The notes under the pieces: model-generated
What the model saw: only the letters and a program-made list of their open reading frames with translations
The model's database searches: none
What the model was told of the DNA's origin: nothing
From: Papio anubis
Taxonomy: Eukaryota > Chordata > Mammalia > Primates > Cercopithecidae
Assembly: GCF_008728515.1 (NCBI RefSeq)
Contig: NC_044976.1
Span: forward strand, 212,413,467 to 212,477,466
DNA length: 64,000 nt
Reading direction: 5' to 3'
Position numbers and translations under genes: made by a program
In this document: positions 35,517-47,654 of the stretch, piece by piece
Layout of the letters: every line of letters begins with the position of its first letter
Numbering within the stretch: position 1 is the stretch's first letter

Positions 35517-37766
35517 TTCTCACTGGCATTTGTGCATACATTTCCAAATCAGTACTAAGGGTAACCAATAGGCCTGGCCTGTTGGCCCAAGCCTAATAGT
35601 AAGGACATGGCATTTAACCGAGCTTAATTCCCCTGCTTGGTCTCTGGCTATTCAAAGATAGCTCCAGTGTCCAGACTGTAGCAATCTTTGCTCCTTTCTG
35701 AATAATTGACAGGCTAAATATAATTGTGCCAATAGCCAAGGACACTAAGATATTCTTGATTCTTAAAGACACCAAGCAAGTGTGAAGGGGATGATGAAAC
35801 ACAAATTAGCCTCATCTAGGATACTGCTCTTTAGGCTGGACTTCCTATTGGTTAGTTAGGAGAAAGCAGATTGCCTTGTGGTTTGAGACCTGATATCCAG
35901 TCCTGTTGGTGCCTCCAATGAGGCACCTCCTCCAATGAGGAGATTCTTTGGAACTAAACAAATGGCACTTGCTCACTCTTATCTTGACCTCATGTTTATT
36001 CCTCAGCTCTTCCCTTGTCATGCAAAGTGGATCCTATTTTTCTAGGACTATATTCCAACCTGCATCTGCTTCAGAACCAAGTAAGTCTCTCACATTCCCC
36101 CTCCACCCCTTGCAGTAGTTTTTCTTGCCTCTCTAATGTGCATATCCCCTTCAATTACATGACTGGACCAAGAAAAATCTACTTAGCCTTAAGCCAATGA
36201 CTCCAGATGATCATAAATAAACAGCAGAAATGCTAAGGTCATCCCTGCATTGGCCAAGAGCTCTTTATTTTTTGCATACTCAATGAAGCAGAGAAAAATG
36301 GATTCAAGCCTGGGAGAATGTGAGTGTGACTACTGTTCATTGATGATCAGCTACTGCTCTGTTTTCAATAAAATGGTGGGTCTCTTCTCTCTGACTCTAG
36401 TTTGATTCAAATACTTTTATGCTCTAGTTCAGCAATTTGAATGAATGTCAGCTCCCATATCTGGGGAGAGAATTGGGGCCTGAGATAGATTAGGATATTC
36501 AGCTCTCAACTTACCCCAGCAAGTTCTGACAATACGTAAGCCATTTTAAATTCCCACTTATTCTCTGCAGAACCTGACTCTCAACAGTAAATTACAGGAA
36601 TAAAGAGCCAACCTCTGGAGGTGGGAAGTGGGAGATTAATAACAAACAGAGAGCATAAAGACTAGTTAAATTTATTTATGTTTAATCTAAGTGTTCCTTT
36701 TATTATCAGATTTGGGACTCAGGAGAATAAGGAGGTCAAAGAGGTAGAGAGAATACACGTGGCTGAGATTATATAATACCTTTCTAACACAGTGATAAAA
36801 GTGTCATAGACTCCCTGACATTTAATACCCTGAAGGACAGCTAGCAATCTTAAGGACTAAACAGCTTAGGAAATTTCCTTTAGAGATAAAGAGTGTGTCC
36901 TCAATCAAAGGCCTCTGGACTCGGTCACTCCTTCACATTTTATGATGACATAGGATGATTTGCTTATAAACTGAGAAAACAAACCATGTCCGCAAGTGCC
37001 AGCTACGAGGCACAATGGGGAAAACAAATCTACCTATATTGGCCATTTGAAATGAAATAAAACCTTTCTGATTAAGGTTGGCGGATTTCTTTCCTTGTTT
37101 TCGTCACAAAGAAAAGAGAAATGGAAAGGAGGGAAGAAAGGCAAAGCCCACCGCTCTTTGAAATATAGATCACAAGGCCCACAGGACCATATTTTTCTTG
37201 GATATATACATTTTTATACAATTAAGCATTCCTGGAGTTGGGCTCTGTTAGGAAATATATCCAACAACCTGATCGCTAGCCAGAAACCATAGAGTGAATG
37301 TTGACGAAGCTGACCCACATATTTCCAAGGTACATTTAAAATACATCTTTTTAAAGATGATCAGTTCTTCTGGTGATTCACCTAGCTGGGCAGTGGTCCA
37401 ACTTCACTGTCTAATGTCTTTTTCCATGAACAGTTTCTCAACAGTGGTCAGGGGAGCAGCATTGACCACCCAATGCTACACTTGAGTTTTGGACATAGAA
37501 AGCCACAAGAGAATGTTACTGCCACCTCTACAACCAGAACAAGTGATAAGGTCTTTAAGAGGATACCATTTTTCAGCTCCTCAGAGAGCTGAGATTATAA
37601 AGTAACCTATTGAATTAAACTCATGCTACTCCAAAGAGAGAGGAATATACAAGTTTTTCATTCCCAACGTAGGCCAAAAGTGGACATAATCTCCAAAGGG
37701 GGAAGAACCTGACAGGTTTCATCAACATTTCAAAAATTCCTCTCAAGCTAAATTGATTTAAAAATG
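35517..37766. other. Long repeat-poor unassigned stretch
   Basis: About 2.2 kb with no Alu, L1, LTR or convincing gene, the longest such stretch in the window. Open frames are all under 66 codons. The sparsity of repeats could reflect selection or chance. Confidence 0.5.
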
Positions 37767-37774
37767 CCTATTAG

Positions 37775-38082
37775 GACTGGGCACAGTGGCTCATGCCTGT
37801 AATCCCAGCACCTTAGGAGGCCGAGGTGGGTGGATCACAAGGTCAGGAGATCGAGACCATCCTGGCTAACACGGTGAAACCCCGTCTCCACTAAAAATAC
37901 AAAAAATTAGCAGGGCGTGGTGGCGGGTGCCTGTAGTCCCAGCTACTCAGGAGGCTGAGGCAGGAGAACGGCGTGAACCCGGGAGGCGGAGCTTGCAGTG
38001 AGCCCAGCTGGCGCCACTGCACTCCAGCCTGGGCAACAGAATGAGACTCCGTCTCAAAAAAAAAAAAAAAAGAAAAAAAAAA
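37775..38082 (+). mobile_element. AluY-type
   Basis: It has 'gcggagcttgcagtgagcc' and a long A-tail. The octamer cctattag at 37767-37774 and 38083-38090 is the visible part of the target duplication. It lies directly upstream of an AluJ in the same direction. Confidence 0.94.
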
Positions 38083-38092
38083 CCTATTAGAT

Positions 38093-38390
38093 GGCCAGGA
38101 ACAATAGTTCATGCCTATAATCCCAGTACTTTGGAAGACTGAGGTGGGAGAACCACTGGAGGCCAGGAGTTCAAGAAAAGCCTGGGCAAGATAGCAGACC
38201 TGTCTCTACAAAAAATAAAAAAAATAGCCGGGTGTGGTGATGTGTGCCTATAGTCCCAGCTACTCAGAAGGCTAAGGCAGGAGGATCCCTTGAGTCTAGG
38301 AGTTTGAGGTTACAGTGAACTATGATTGTGCCACTGCACTCCAGCCTTGGTGACAGAGAGACCTTGTCTCTAAAATAAAAATTTTAAAAC
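38093..38390 (+). mobile_element. AluJ
   Basis: Diverged Alu with 'aggtgggagaaccactggag' and 'gaggttacagtgaactatga'. The age contrast with the adjacent AluY is clear. Confidence 0.92.
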
Positions 38391-38424
38391 CCTACAAGTC
38401 ACTTAACAATTATTTATAAATAAT

Positions 38425-38630
38425 TAATAATGACTAGTGTTTAGCATGTTATATGCTAAACTTCATATATTAGACCTTCTAACTCTTGAATCAAATATTG
38501 CCACTGAAAAACTTTTTTAATAGATAAATAACCCAAAGCTTAGCAGAAGTGAAATAATTTTCTCAGAAACTATTTTACAAAGCCTTTAGCCCAGACCAGG
38601 CTACTCTTCCACTGCTGTTCATGATCAAAA
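38425..38630 (+). repeat. Probable MIR SINE
   Basis: 'actagtgtttagcatgttat' and 'taacccaaagcttagcagaa' follow the MIR order at high divergence. Confidence 0.5.
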
Positions 38631-38792
38631 TGAAGATCAGGAGGTGCTTACATTGCTAAAAGTTTCTGAATATCTGAGGCAGATTTTCTTTTAAGTCCCA
38701 AGGAATCACTGTGACATTCCCCTTGAAATGCAAAAGCCTAAAGTTTTAAAACACTTGCATGCTTTCAATTTAACTGCCCAAATCATTTGAAT

Positions 38793-39496
38793 TGATTATG
38801 AAACCAGCCCAATATCCCTATAGAACTGAAGTTTATAGGTTAAAAAAAATAAACATAGAAATGGACCCCTCTGGTCCTAAAACTTGAGAAACCTACATTT
38901 GTCTTATCTGAGTTCCTTTGTTAGGAAACCCACCATCAGGCCTCCCAGATAGTATCAAAGAACTGAAGCTTATTAGATCACCGCATCTGGACAAGGAGAT
39001 ACCAGACCCCTCCCTAATTCCTGTTCACCTACACATAGTTCCTGTTGACCAAATCCTCTTCCTTACCCCTCTCTAATTCTGTTCTCCAACATGTAGTTAA
39101 ATTCCTTCCCTATTGTGTAAACCCCTAATTTTAGTCAGTTGCAGAGATGTGTTTGAGACTGATTTCCCATCTTTTTGGCTGCAGCAATCAATTAAAGTCT
39201 TTTTCCTTGGCAATACTCATCGTCTCAGTGATTGGCTTTATTATTATTTTAATCTATTCATTTTTTTATTTTGAGGCTGGGCTATGAGACTGGCTGATTC
39301 TTGTATTTTTGGTAGAGACAGGGTTTCACCATGTTGCTCAGGCTTGTCTTGAACTTCTGGGCTCAAGTGATTCACCTGTCCCAGCCACCCAAAGTGCTGG
39401 AATTAAAGGTGTGAGCCACTGCGCTCAGCCCCAGTGATTGGCTTTCTGTGCAAAGAGCAATAGGGCCTAGATCGAACCCCCAACATTTTGTTAACA
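38793..39496 (+). mobile_element. Solo ERV LTR, family shared with 33817-34596
   Basis: It shares 'aaacttgagaaacctacatt', 'ttgtcttatctgagttcctt' and the 'ctcagtgattggcttt' U5 block with the reverse copy 4 kb upstream. A polyadenylation signal (attaaag) lies near 39191. An Alu left-arm fragment is inserted at 39240-39431. No viral coding sequence is present. Confidence 0.75.
39240..39431 (-). mobile_element. Alu left-monomer insertion with its own target duplication
   Basis: Only the left arm ('tgtatttttggtagagacag' to 'agccactgcgctcagcc') plus an A-rich tail is present. The perfect 14-bp repeat cagtgattggcttt at 39226-39239 and 39432-39445 brackets it. The missing right arm therefore looks like a property of the inserted RNA, not later loss. 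Confidence 0.85.
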
Positions 39497-39918
39497 GTTA
39501 TTTAAATTCTCAAAGGAATTGTGCAGGGAAATTCAAGTTATGCAAAGACTAAACGTTGCTTGAAATAAACATTTAGATGCCTAAGCCCCTCATTACATAA
39601 TCATTCTTGACTTTTTTTCCCCTTAGGTGGTATATCTATGAAATTATTATAAAAGATATTATAAAAGTTAGAATTTAAAATGTAAATATTTATTCCATGC
39701 ATGCTTTGTTCAGGAATGTTACAATGATTTAAAACTAGAATAAGCTACATCATCAATGGTATTTAACACACTACTTATAAAGGCTTAATATTTAGAATTC
39801 GACCCAATTTCTATTTCAACACACCAGACTGAGGTGGTATCACTTTCCCTTCTCATTTAAACAAGTTGTAAGAAAGGCTGTTCAAACGGAAAAACATACT
39901 TCCTAACATAGATAAAAG
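39497..39918. other. Unassigned AT-rich sequence
   Basis: About 420 bp; nothing recognised. Confidence 0.5.
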
Positions 39919-39933
39919 AGTATTCTGCGTCTC

Positions 39934-40233
39934 AGCCAGCCACGGTGGTGGCTCATGCCTGTAATCCCAGCACTTTGGGAGGCCGCGGCATAGATCACCT
40001 GAGGTCAGGAGTTCGAGACCAGCCTGACTAACATGGTGAAACCCTGTCTGTATCAAAAATGCAAAAATTAGCCGGGCATGGTGGCATGCCCCTGTAATCC
40101 CAGCTACTCAGGAGGCTGAAGTGACAGAATTGCTTGAACCCAGGAGGTAGAGGCTGTAGTGAACTGAGATCTTATCACTACACTCCAGCCTGAGCGACAG
40201 TACAAGACCCTGTCTCAAAAAAAAAGAGAGAAA
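39934..40233 (+). mobile_element. AluS
   Basis: Full Alu. The flanks 39919-39933 and 40234-40248 (agtattctg-gtctc) are a 15-bp target duplication with one mismatch. Confidence 0.94.
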
Positions 40234-40379
40234 AGTATTCTGTGTCTCTGAAACTGTTGTGGTTATTTCATGGCTACATATTTCCATTAGTTTCATACCT
40301 GTTTCCCGTTCTTTGCTGAGAAACACGGACTCAGAGTGTGACCACACTGGACCAATCTGGCTCCACTTTTAGGTCACAA

Positions 40380-40807
40380 TGTTGTGGTTGTTTTTCAGTT
40401 GTCATGGACCACATATTGAAGGTCACATAGCCTGAGCATGCCCAGAGGAACCAAGTGTGCAACCACAGGGGAAACCTAAGAGCTCAGACTGAGGGGAAGG
40501 GACTGAATTCAGACTGGATACAACACGGTAGGATCCAGGGTCTAATTAGATCAAACTCTGGCATCACCCCATGGCAGGATCCAGACAGATCCTACCTCCC
40601 AGCATCATCTCATTGCAAGATCCAATCAGATCACATCTCATCACCTTATGCTTATAAAACCAACCCAAACCCCAGCTCAGGGAGACAGATTTGAGCACGT
40701 CCTCCTGTCTGCTTGCCATGCGACTCGCAGTAAAGCTCTTCTTTTCTCAAAAGCTGGTTCAATGGTATTAGCCTCTCTGCATCTTGGTCAGTTAGCTCAT
40801 TTACTCA
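40380..40807 (+). mobile_element. Solo ERV1-type LTR
   Basis: It has a TATA box (ttataaaac, 40652), an AGTAAA signal (40729-40734) and a U5-like 'ctctctgcatcttggtc'. Inside, 'gatccagacagatcctac' and 'gatccaatcagatcac' are short repeated units. Ends are approximate and the family is not named. No viral gene is present. Confidence 0.7.
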
Positions 40808-40931
40808 GTAATGAGAGGACTTAACTAAGAGTTACTCAGAGCATGAGCCATCCCTGCCATGAACTACCTAGAAAGATGATGTTGATGGCAATGACGATGA
40901 TGATGGATAATTATGAAATAGTCACTAAGTG

Positions 40932-41247
40932 GCTGGCACAGCGGCTCATGCCTGTAATCCCAGCACCTTGGGAGGCCGAGGCAGGCAGATCACTTGAGGC
41001 CAGGAGTTTGAGACCAGCCTAGGAAACATGGCAGAACCGTGCCTCTACTAAAAATATCAAAATTATCTGGTGTGGTGGTGGACGCCTGTAGTCCCAGCTA
41101 TCTGGGAGGCTGAGGCACGAGAATTGCCTGAACCCAAGGGGCAAAGGTTGCAGTGAGCTGAGATCACACCACTGCACTCCAGCCTGGGCAACAAAGTGAG
41201 ACTCTGTCTCAAAGAAATAAATAATAAAAGTAAATAAATAAATATAT
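40932..41247 (+). mobile_element. Older Alu (S/J-type)
   Basis: Full Alu with an (AAAT)n tail. The flanks 40916-40931 and 41248-41263 (aaata-tcactaagtg) are a 16-bp target duplication with one mismatch. Confidence 0.93.
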
Positions 41248-41255
41248 AAATATTC

Positions 41256-41480
41256 ACTAAGTGTTTTATGTTAGATTATCTGGTTTAAAAGTCACAACAG
41301 CTTTCTAACAAGGATATTATTATTATTGTTATTCCAACTTCATAGATGAGGAAACAGCAAAAAGATCTAAAGTGCCTTGCCCAGGACCACATAGCTAGAG
41401 AGGATTAATACCTAGAGGCAAACTCAATAATCTGATTCCAAAGCCATGTCCTTTGCTCTATTGTGCCTCTGAGCCACTAG
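41256..41480 (+). repeat. MIR SINE
   Basis: 'ccaacttcatagatgaggaa', 'ccaggaccacatagctag' and 'ctgattccaaagcc' follow MIR order. Confidence 0.85.
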
Positions 41481-41756
41481 AGCTTACCATGTTATACAAA
41501 GTCTCTTGAACTCCTAGTCATAACTTGTTAAACGAGACCTTTCATCTACTGGCTTAAGATTCTGGATTCTTACAAATTCCACCCACGGAAATAAAGTGTG
41601 TGGATTCATAAAATGCATTGGAATACCCCTCACTTCTCCACCATGTCAATGTATTAATTAGCACATGCTTATAGAATGGTGGCAGCCCTTAGCTGGATGC
41701 TAAGGAATGCTCCTACTTCAGGTTTTTAGTATCTGTTTAAAAATACTCATTTTACT

Positions 41757-42054
41757 GGGCCAGGCACGGTGGCTCATGCCTGTAATCCCAGCACTTCGGA
41801 AGGCCAAGGCGGATCACTTGAGGTCAGGAGTTTGAGACCAGCCTGGCCAACATGGTGAAACCCCATCTCTACTAAAAATACAAAAATTAGCCAGGCGTGG
41901 TGGTGCGTGCCTGTAATCCCAGCTACTCAGGAGGCTGAGGTGGGAGAACCGCTTGAATCCAGGAGGCGGAGGTTGCAGTGAGCTGAGATTGTATCGCTGC
42001 ACTCCAGACTGGGCAAAAGAGCAAGACTCTGTCTTACAAAATAGTAATAAAAAG
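41757..42054 (+). mobile_element. AluS
   Basis: Full Alu. Flanks 41741-41756 and 42055-42070 (aaata-tcattttact) are a 16-bp target duplication with one mismatch. Confidence 0.95.
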
Positions 42055-42084
42055 AAATATTCATTTTACTAATATTCTATAAAT

Positions 42085-42560
42085 TAGAGATACTTTTTGA
42101 AGCAAGTTCTTGTCATCAAAGCAACCCTCAGACACTCGGATCTTCAATGTTAGAATTTTTAAAAACATGACCATGTTCTTCTACAAAAACTCATGCTCAA
42201 ACAGTTATCAACTGATGTCTGATCTCAATTCATACAGCCAACTACCCGAAACTGCCCCATTGTGGATTATTTTTAAGCAAACCCCAGATATTAAATCATC
42301 TCATGTGTAAATAACTCAGCGTGTGTTAACAACTTCAGGAAAAAATTCCACAGAACCAGAATCTCATTATTATACTTTTTTAAAAAGTATTAACTTGTTA
42401 CTATCAAATATTCAGTTAGCATTCAATTTCTCTGAGTGTGCCCAAACTTTTTTATATACTTTGAGTATCGTGTTGTTCTTTGCGGTAATTAAAGGTTATC
42501 ATTTCCCAAAGCGTCTTCTTTGAGATATTAATTGATGTTACGCAATTTTTAAAAAACATC
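42085..42560 (+). mobile_element. Ancient LINE-like fragment, family unresolved
   Basis: 'agcaaaccccagatattaaa' followed by 'actatcaaatattcagttag' is a pattern seen again, in variant form, at 44270-45200. I take both as parts of the same old LINE-type family. Confidence 0.5.
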
Positions 42561-44269
42561 TTGCGGGCCAATAAATTTAGAGAACACAGAGTTAAACAGA
42601 TTACTCACTGCAGGAGCTTCTTAAGCCTTCACTACATTAGTGTGCACTGAGACCTTCAACAGACGCACTTGGTCTGCAGCTCTTCCCAAATCAGTTTGAA
42701 CATAAATATTTTTTTCTGAAACACACCTTAGAAAACATTGCCATGGGCAAGTCACTTGATTTTTGTCTCAGTTTTCTTTTCCTTGTGTGAAATTTAATGG
42801 GGTCCGTTTTGTCCTCCTAGAAATCTTAATGGAGACCAGTTTCACCTGTACACAGCCTAAAGTCTGTTAATGAAGGGATTGGTTCAGAACAACGGTTACA
42901 GTGTTAGCATGTGAGCAGAGCAATGGCCACCATATTTTCTGCAAATAAAAGTTTAGTACATGTTGGGTTGATACATGGTTTGAATACATGACTTAGCAAA
43001 AATGCAGAATATTTAAACCAGCGCTGTTCTTAGAATTAAGCATGTGTGTTCAGGCTTTTGGATAAAATGAAGCTGTTCTTTACCAGGGAAACAGCCCATT
43101 CTTGCTGTGCAACAACTTGCATAGTGACTATGCTTTCCAAAAACTGATAGAACATACTGTATGAAATAGGATTTTTATATCGCAAGGGGCTAGAAGTAAG
43201 CGATCTGAGAAAAATAGATTTAATTCCAAAAAAAAGAAATGTCTAGGACATTTTATCGGTTTATAGAAATAACAAGGTAAAACATTTGAAATTAGGAGTC
43301 TCCAAGAGGTTTGAGATGTGCTGTCTTTGAATGAGAAATGGCCGCATAGACTTATGTAGTTCAGACACTGGATTTTCAGTTTCTCTTGAGGTACATGTTC
43401 TATGTATAGCACTCACTCCATAATCCTAAAACCGATACCATAGAGGAAAAAGTGGCTCAATTTATGTTTCAAAATGAAAGCAGCTATACTGGCAGAGGAC
43501 AATTATTTCCCATCTCCTAGCAATGAGGACAAGGGAGAAAATGGAAGGCTGAAATCGTATTATATTAGGATTGCACTCAGTTGGCCCAGGTGACCCTAAT
43601 GTTTCTGTAATATCCCCAGGATCATACCCTCCACCAGGGCTAGTCTTTCAAATGCCCCCTATCTTTTAATCTAAAGCAGTCACCATGCCTATGTAATGAG
43701 ATGATGCATATCTACCAAGGACGTTTCCAAAGCCTGTATCTTTTAGGACAGTCATATGAGTGCAGTAGCCCAGGGGTTATGTGTGCTTTCAGGATTTTAC
43801 TTAGCTAACTTGCTTTCACTTGGGCAGAAACAGCAATCAAGTCAAAATGAGTGATGCTAATTGGGAGGCTGGTTGATTTCTATTTTTTTTTTTTTTTTTT
43901 TTTTTTTTTTGCATCAACTGCTCTGAGAGCAAAGTTAGAAAAGTTTGTTTTCGCTGGCAGGCGTCGGGAACATGAGTGCAATTACCACCCTCTCATTTTC
44001 CAAGCTAAGGCTATAAAGAGTGAAGAATGACAACGTTTTCTTCTACCGTGGCCACATTTTTTGAATTGCTGGTCTGTGCGAATGTCTCTGTTGCCTCTGG
44101 TTAAGGACCGGGCACCTGTATTGAGGCATTAGCTCCAGAAACCTGTGGGTACTGGGTTTGGCTACAGAGGTACAGAGTCAGGCCCTCGACCTTCAGGGGT
44201 TTGCAGTTTAACTGGGGAGAGATGGCTAAATTATCAATCATGGAGTGTGTGGTCTCCTTTCTTTCCAAC
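42561..44269. other. Unassigned sequence
   Basis: About 1.7 kb with no gene or named repeat. It holds a bare run of 28 T at 43883-43910 with no Alu or L1 attached. The run could be the tail of a very short minus-strand retroposed piece or a grown homopolymer. Confidence 0.45.
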
Positions 44270-45200
44270 TTTTTATCATGAAAAATGTCAACAGTCAGAA
44301 AAGCTAAAGGAATATACTGAGCACCGACATACTCATCCAGTTAGATTTAAAAACTAACAGCTGCCATTAGTTGCTTTATTGCTCTGTGTGTGTGATATTT
44401 TTGAACAACTTGAAAGTTGCAGAGATCACGACACTCAAAACTCCTAAATAATTCAGCCACATCTCTTAAAAATGAGAACATTCTCCTATCTAACCAGAGT
44501 ACTACTATTATATCTAAGAAAATGTATAACTCCCTAATACCACTTAATATCCCATGTATATTCAAGTATTCTAACTTGTCCCCAAAACATCTTTTGGTAC
44601 TGTGTTGTTCTAACCAGAATGCAATTAAGGTTTATACATTAGATTTGGTTGTCATGTTTCTTTAGTACTTTTTTTTTTTTTTTTGTCTGGAGACAAGAGT
44701 TTCGCTCTGTTGCCCAGGCTGGAGTGCAAAGGCGTAATCTCGGCTCACTGCAACCTCTGCCTCCTGGGTTCAAGCAATTCTCCTGCCTCAGCCTCCAGAG
44801 CCGCTGGCATTACAAGCACCCACCACCACTCCTGGCTAGTTTTTGCATTTTTAGTACAGACAGCATTCTGTCATGGTAGCCAGGCTGGTGTCGAACTTCT
44901 GACCTCAAGTGATCCACCCGCCTCGGCCCCCCAAATTGCTGGGATTACGGGCGTGAGCCACCGCACCCAGCCTCTTTAGTACCTTTTAATCTCAAACAGT
45001 CACCACTCCTCTTCTGTCAGGACACCGGCGCCCTGACTTTCGGAAGTGCTCAGGCCAGTTACAGAATGCCCTACTTTATAGATCTGCTTCATTGCCCCTC
45101 ATGGTGTCCGTTAATGTTTTCCTCTTTCAATGTTTCCTATAAACCAGAAATTATGTTGAAAGTCTTGATTAACCAGATTAAACATGTTTGACAAGAAAAC
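44270..45200 (+). mobile_element. Ancient LINE-like repeat, family unresolved
   Basis: 'aacttgaaagttgcagagat', 'aaatgagaacattctcctat' and 'tttggttgtcatgtttcttt' match a known old repeat in order. An AluS is inserted at 44669-44972. Confidence 0.65.
44669..44972 (-). mobile_element. AluS
   Basis: Full reverse Alu. The flanks 44659-44668 and 44973-44982 contain ctttagtac on both sides. Confidence 0.94.
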
Positions 45201-45224
45201 TTAAGTGCAAATATGAGACAGTGC

Positions 45225-46145
45225 AGCAGTTTTAGAAAACAATCTGGAAGCTCCTCAAAATACGAAGCATGGAGTTCCCACCTGATCCAGCAGTTCTGCT
45301 CTCAGATATACACCCAAGAAAAATGAAAATGTGTCCAAACAAAAACTTGGAACAAGTGTTCATAGCAACATTATTGATAACAGCCAAAAACTGGAAAACA
45401 GCTCAACTGTCCATTAAATAATAGATTTTTTTTTAATGTGGCATATTCACTGGTGCGATGGCTTATGCCTGTAATCCCATCACTTTGGGAGGCCGAGGCG
45501 GGTGGATCACTTGAGGTCAGGAGTTTGAGACCGGCCTGGCCAACATGGTGAAATCCTGTCTCTACTAAAAATACAAAAATTTACTGGGCATGGTGGCACA
45601 CACCTGTAATCCCAGCTACTTGGGAGGCTGAGGCATGAGAATCGCTTAACCCTGGAGGCAAATGTTGCAGTGAACCAAGATCACACCACTGCACTCCAGC
45701 CTAAGTGAAAGAGTTAGAATCTGTCTCAAAAAAAAAAATAAATAAATAAAATGTGGCATATTTATACAATGGAATGTTATACAAGGAATAAAGTGCTGAT
45801 ATCTTGAGGAACCCTGAAAACATCCTGCGTGAAAGAAGCCAGTGACAAAAGACCACATATTCATAATATATGATTCTGCTTATATAAAATGTTCATAATA
45901 AGAAAATACACAGAAAAGAAAGTAGATTTGTGGTTGCCCAGGGCTGGGGGTGGGAGGAGGGAGATATAGAAATGATTGCTCATGGCTATGGGGCTTCTTT
46001 TGGGGGTGATGAAAATGTTCTAAAATTAGATTCTGGTGGTCATACAACTCTGTGAATATAAAAAGCCTTTGAATTGTATCTTTAAATGAGTGGATTGTGT
46101 GATGTATGAATTATACCTAAATAAATCTGTCAGAAGAAAAAGAAA
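45225..46145 (+). mobile_element. Old L1 (L1M-type) 3' end
   Basis: 'cagcagttctgctctcagat' (ORF2 end), 'ggctgggggtgggaggaggg', 'catacaactctgtgaatata' and 'atgaattatacctaaataaa' follow an L1M 3' end. An AluS is inserted at 45448-45749. Confidence 0.85.
45448..45749 (+). mobile_element. AluS
   Basis: Perfect 13-bp target duplication (aatgtggcatatt) at 45435-45447 and 45750-45762. The tail is (AAAT)n. Confidence 0.94.
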
Positions 46146-46454
46146 ATGTTCATAGATGCTGCTGTGCATTTTGTAGGGTGTCACATCAAGAGGCTCCCAA
46201 GTTCACACCATCCCCTGTTTAATGATGCTCAACCTCTTAGTTGAGACGGTGACCTCAGATCTCTCCAGACGAAAGGTTTGCTTTCCATTTGTACAGAGCG
46301 AGCAATCTGTGGGGTGACAGATTGTAAGCACACGAACAGCCTGCTCCCAGCATCTTCCCACCTCATGCTTTAGCAGACACTGCTAAGTCTGGTAAGACAC
46401 TGCTAAGACTGACAAGTCTTACCGGAATCAATCATTTCACGGGGACTACAGAAC
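46146..46454. other. Unassigned sequence
   Basis: About 310 bp. A local near-duplication around 'cactgctaag' occurs at 46378-46409. Confidence 0.5.
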
Positions 46455-46595
46455 GGCCAACACTTCTTCTTACAGATTCAAAAGCTCAGATGGTTTGACA
46501 GACTTTCCAGAGTCACTAGACAGGATGGTAACAGAACAGGGACTAGAGCCCAGCGCTCCCTTTTCTAGCCCACTCCTGGTGCCATTGCCTTAGGC
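46455..46595 (+). repeat. MIR SINE fragment
   Basis: 'acagattcaaaagctcagat' and 'cagggactagagcccag' are a decayed MIR 3' half. Confidence 0.65.
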
Positions 46596-46879
46596 TGTAA
46601 TTCACCTGTGTATAAAGAGCTTCCGCTGTACTGAGGGGCAGGAATGTGCTGAATAAGGAGTATTTGAGTAAGGAGTATTTCAAGGATCTGGCAGCAAAAT
46701 TATTGCCTCGCAACCTGGAGGAAATCCAGAAAGACCTCCTGGATGAGGTTGAGCTGTTGCTGTAGGCCTTGAAGGTTAATTAAGAAAACACAGGAGGATT
46801 CCAGATGTAGCAGAAGCAAAGAGTCCCAGCAGGGGAAAAACACTGTCAGTGAACAGGGGAGTTGGAATCAGTTATAACC

Positions 46880-47075
46880 TAGCACTAAAGGGCATGAGCT
46901 CTAGAGCCAAACTGTCAGGATTTGAGCACCAGCTCTGCCACTTACTACCATAACCTCTCAGTACCCTGATTCCTTGGTTATGAAAAGGGGATCACAACCT
47001 CATGGGGTTTTTATAATAATTAAATGAGTTTGAAAACAGTTCCTAGCAACAGTAAGTTATCAAAAATATTGGTTA
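46880..47075 (-). repeat. MIR SINE
   Basis: 'gagcaccagctctgccactt', 'cataacctctcagtaccctg' and 'aattaaatgagtttgaaaac' are reversed MIR in order. About 200 bp, so nearly complete. Confidence 0.85.
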
Positions 47076-47249
47076 TCTTTACACTGCACAAAATGTTTGG
47101 ATGGCAATTTGCAAAGAATAGGAGTGCTATAGAAGTTAACGACAGCCAACTGCCTTTCCCTCTGGAAACGTGGCATTGCCCCTGCTCAGTAAGCCCCCTT
47201 GGGGACTGCTACTGCAAGAGGCAAAGTGGGTTTTAGGGAAATCAGTCAG

Positions 47250-47415
47250 GATTGAAACCAGGATATCTGGGTTGCAATCTCCCATCTGCCACCAACCACT
47301 GAGTGATGTAGAGTGAGTCCCCTGTCTTCTCTGAGCCTGTCTCTACAGTGTAAAATGGAGAGGTTGGACTAGTACATGTTCAACAACCCTTCTGCCTCTG
47401 ACTTCTGACATGTGA
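47250..47415 (-). repeat. MIR-type SINE (MIR3-like)
   Basis: 'tctgagcctgtctctacagt' and 'gaggttggactagtacatg' match a reversed MIR-class element with the 'ggactag' tail. Confidence 0.7.
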
Positions 47416-47654
47416 TTCTAAGAGTCTTCAGTGGATATTTCAGCTCCTGCGTCCTGCTCAGGGCTGCTAGGTTATGTAGAGTTGGCTCCTAGAACTCTAA
47501 GGCATTACTTCTCTGAAGTCAGAATTGGTACATCTCAGAGCATCCAAGGTTACCCAAGGTTACTTCCATTTATCCATTTATCCATTTTTCAGAGGGAGTA
47601 GATTCTTGCCTCTGTTTGCGCAGATTAGTTCTAGAATCCCCACATATTCCACAT

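Noticed and set aside
35350..35520. Possible origin or regulatory array at the TG/GA tract
   Set aside because: Pure dinucleotide repeats explain it, and no associated motif was seen.
33817..39496. The two related LTRs as the ends of one provirus
   Set aside because: They face opposite directions and no retroviral coding sequence lies between them.
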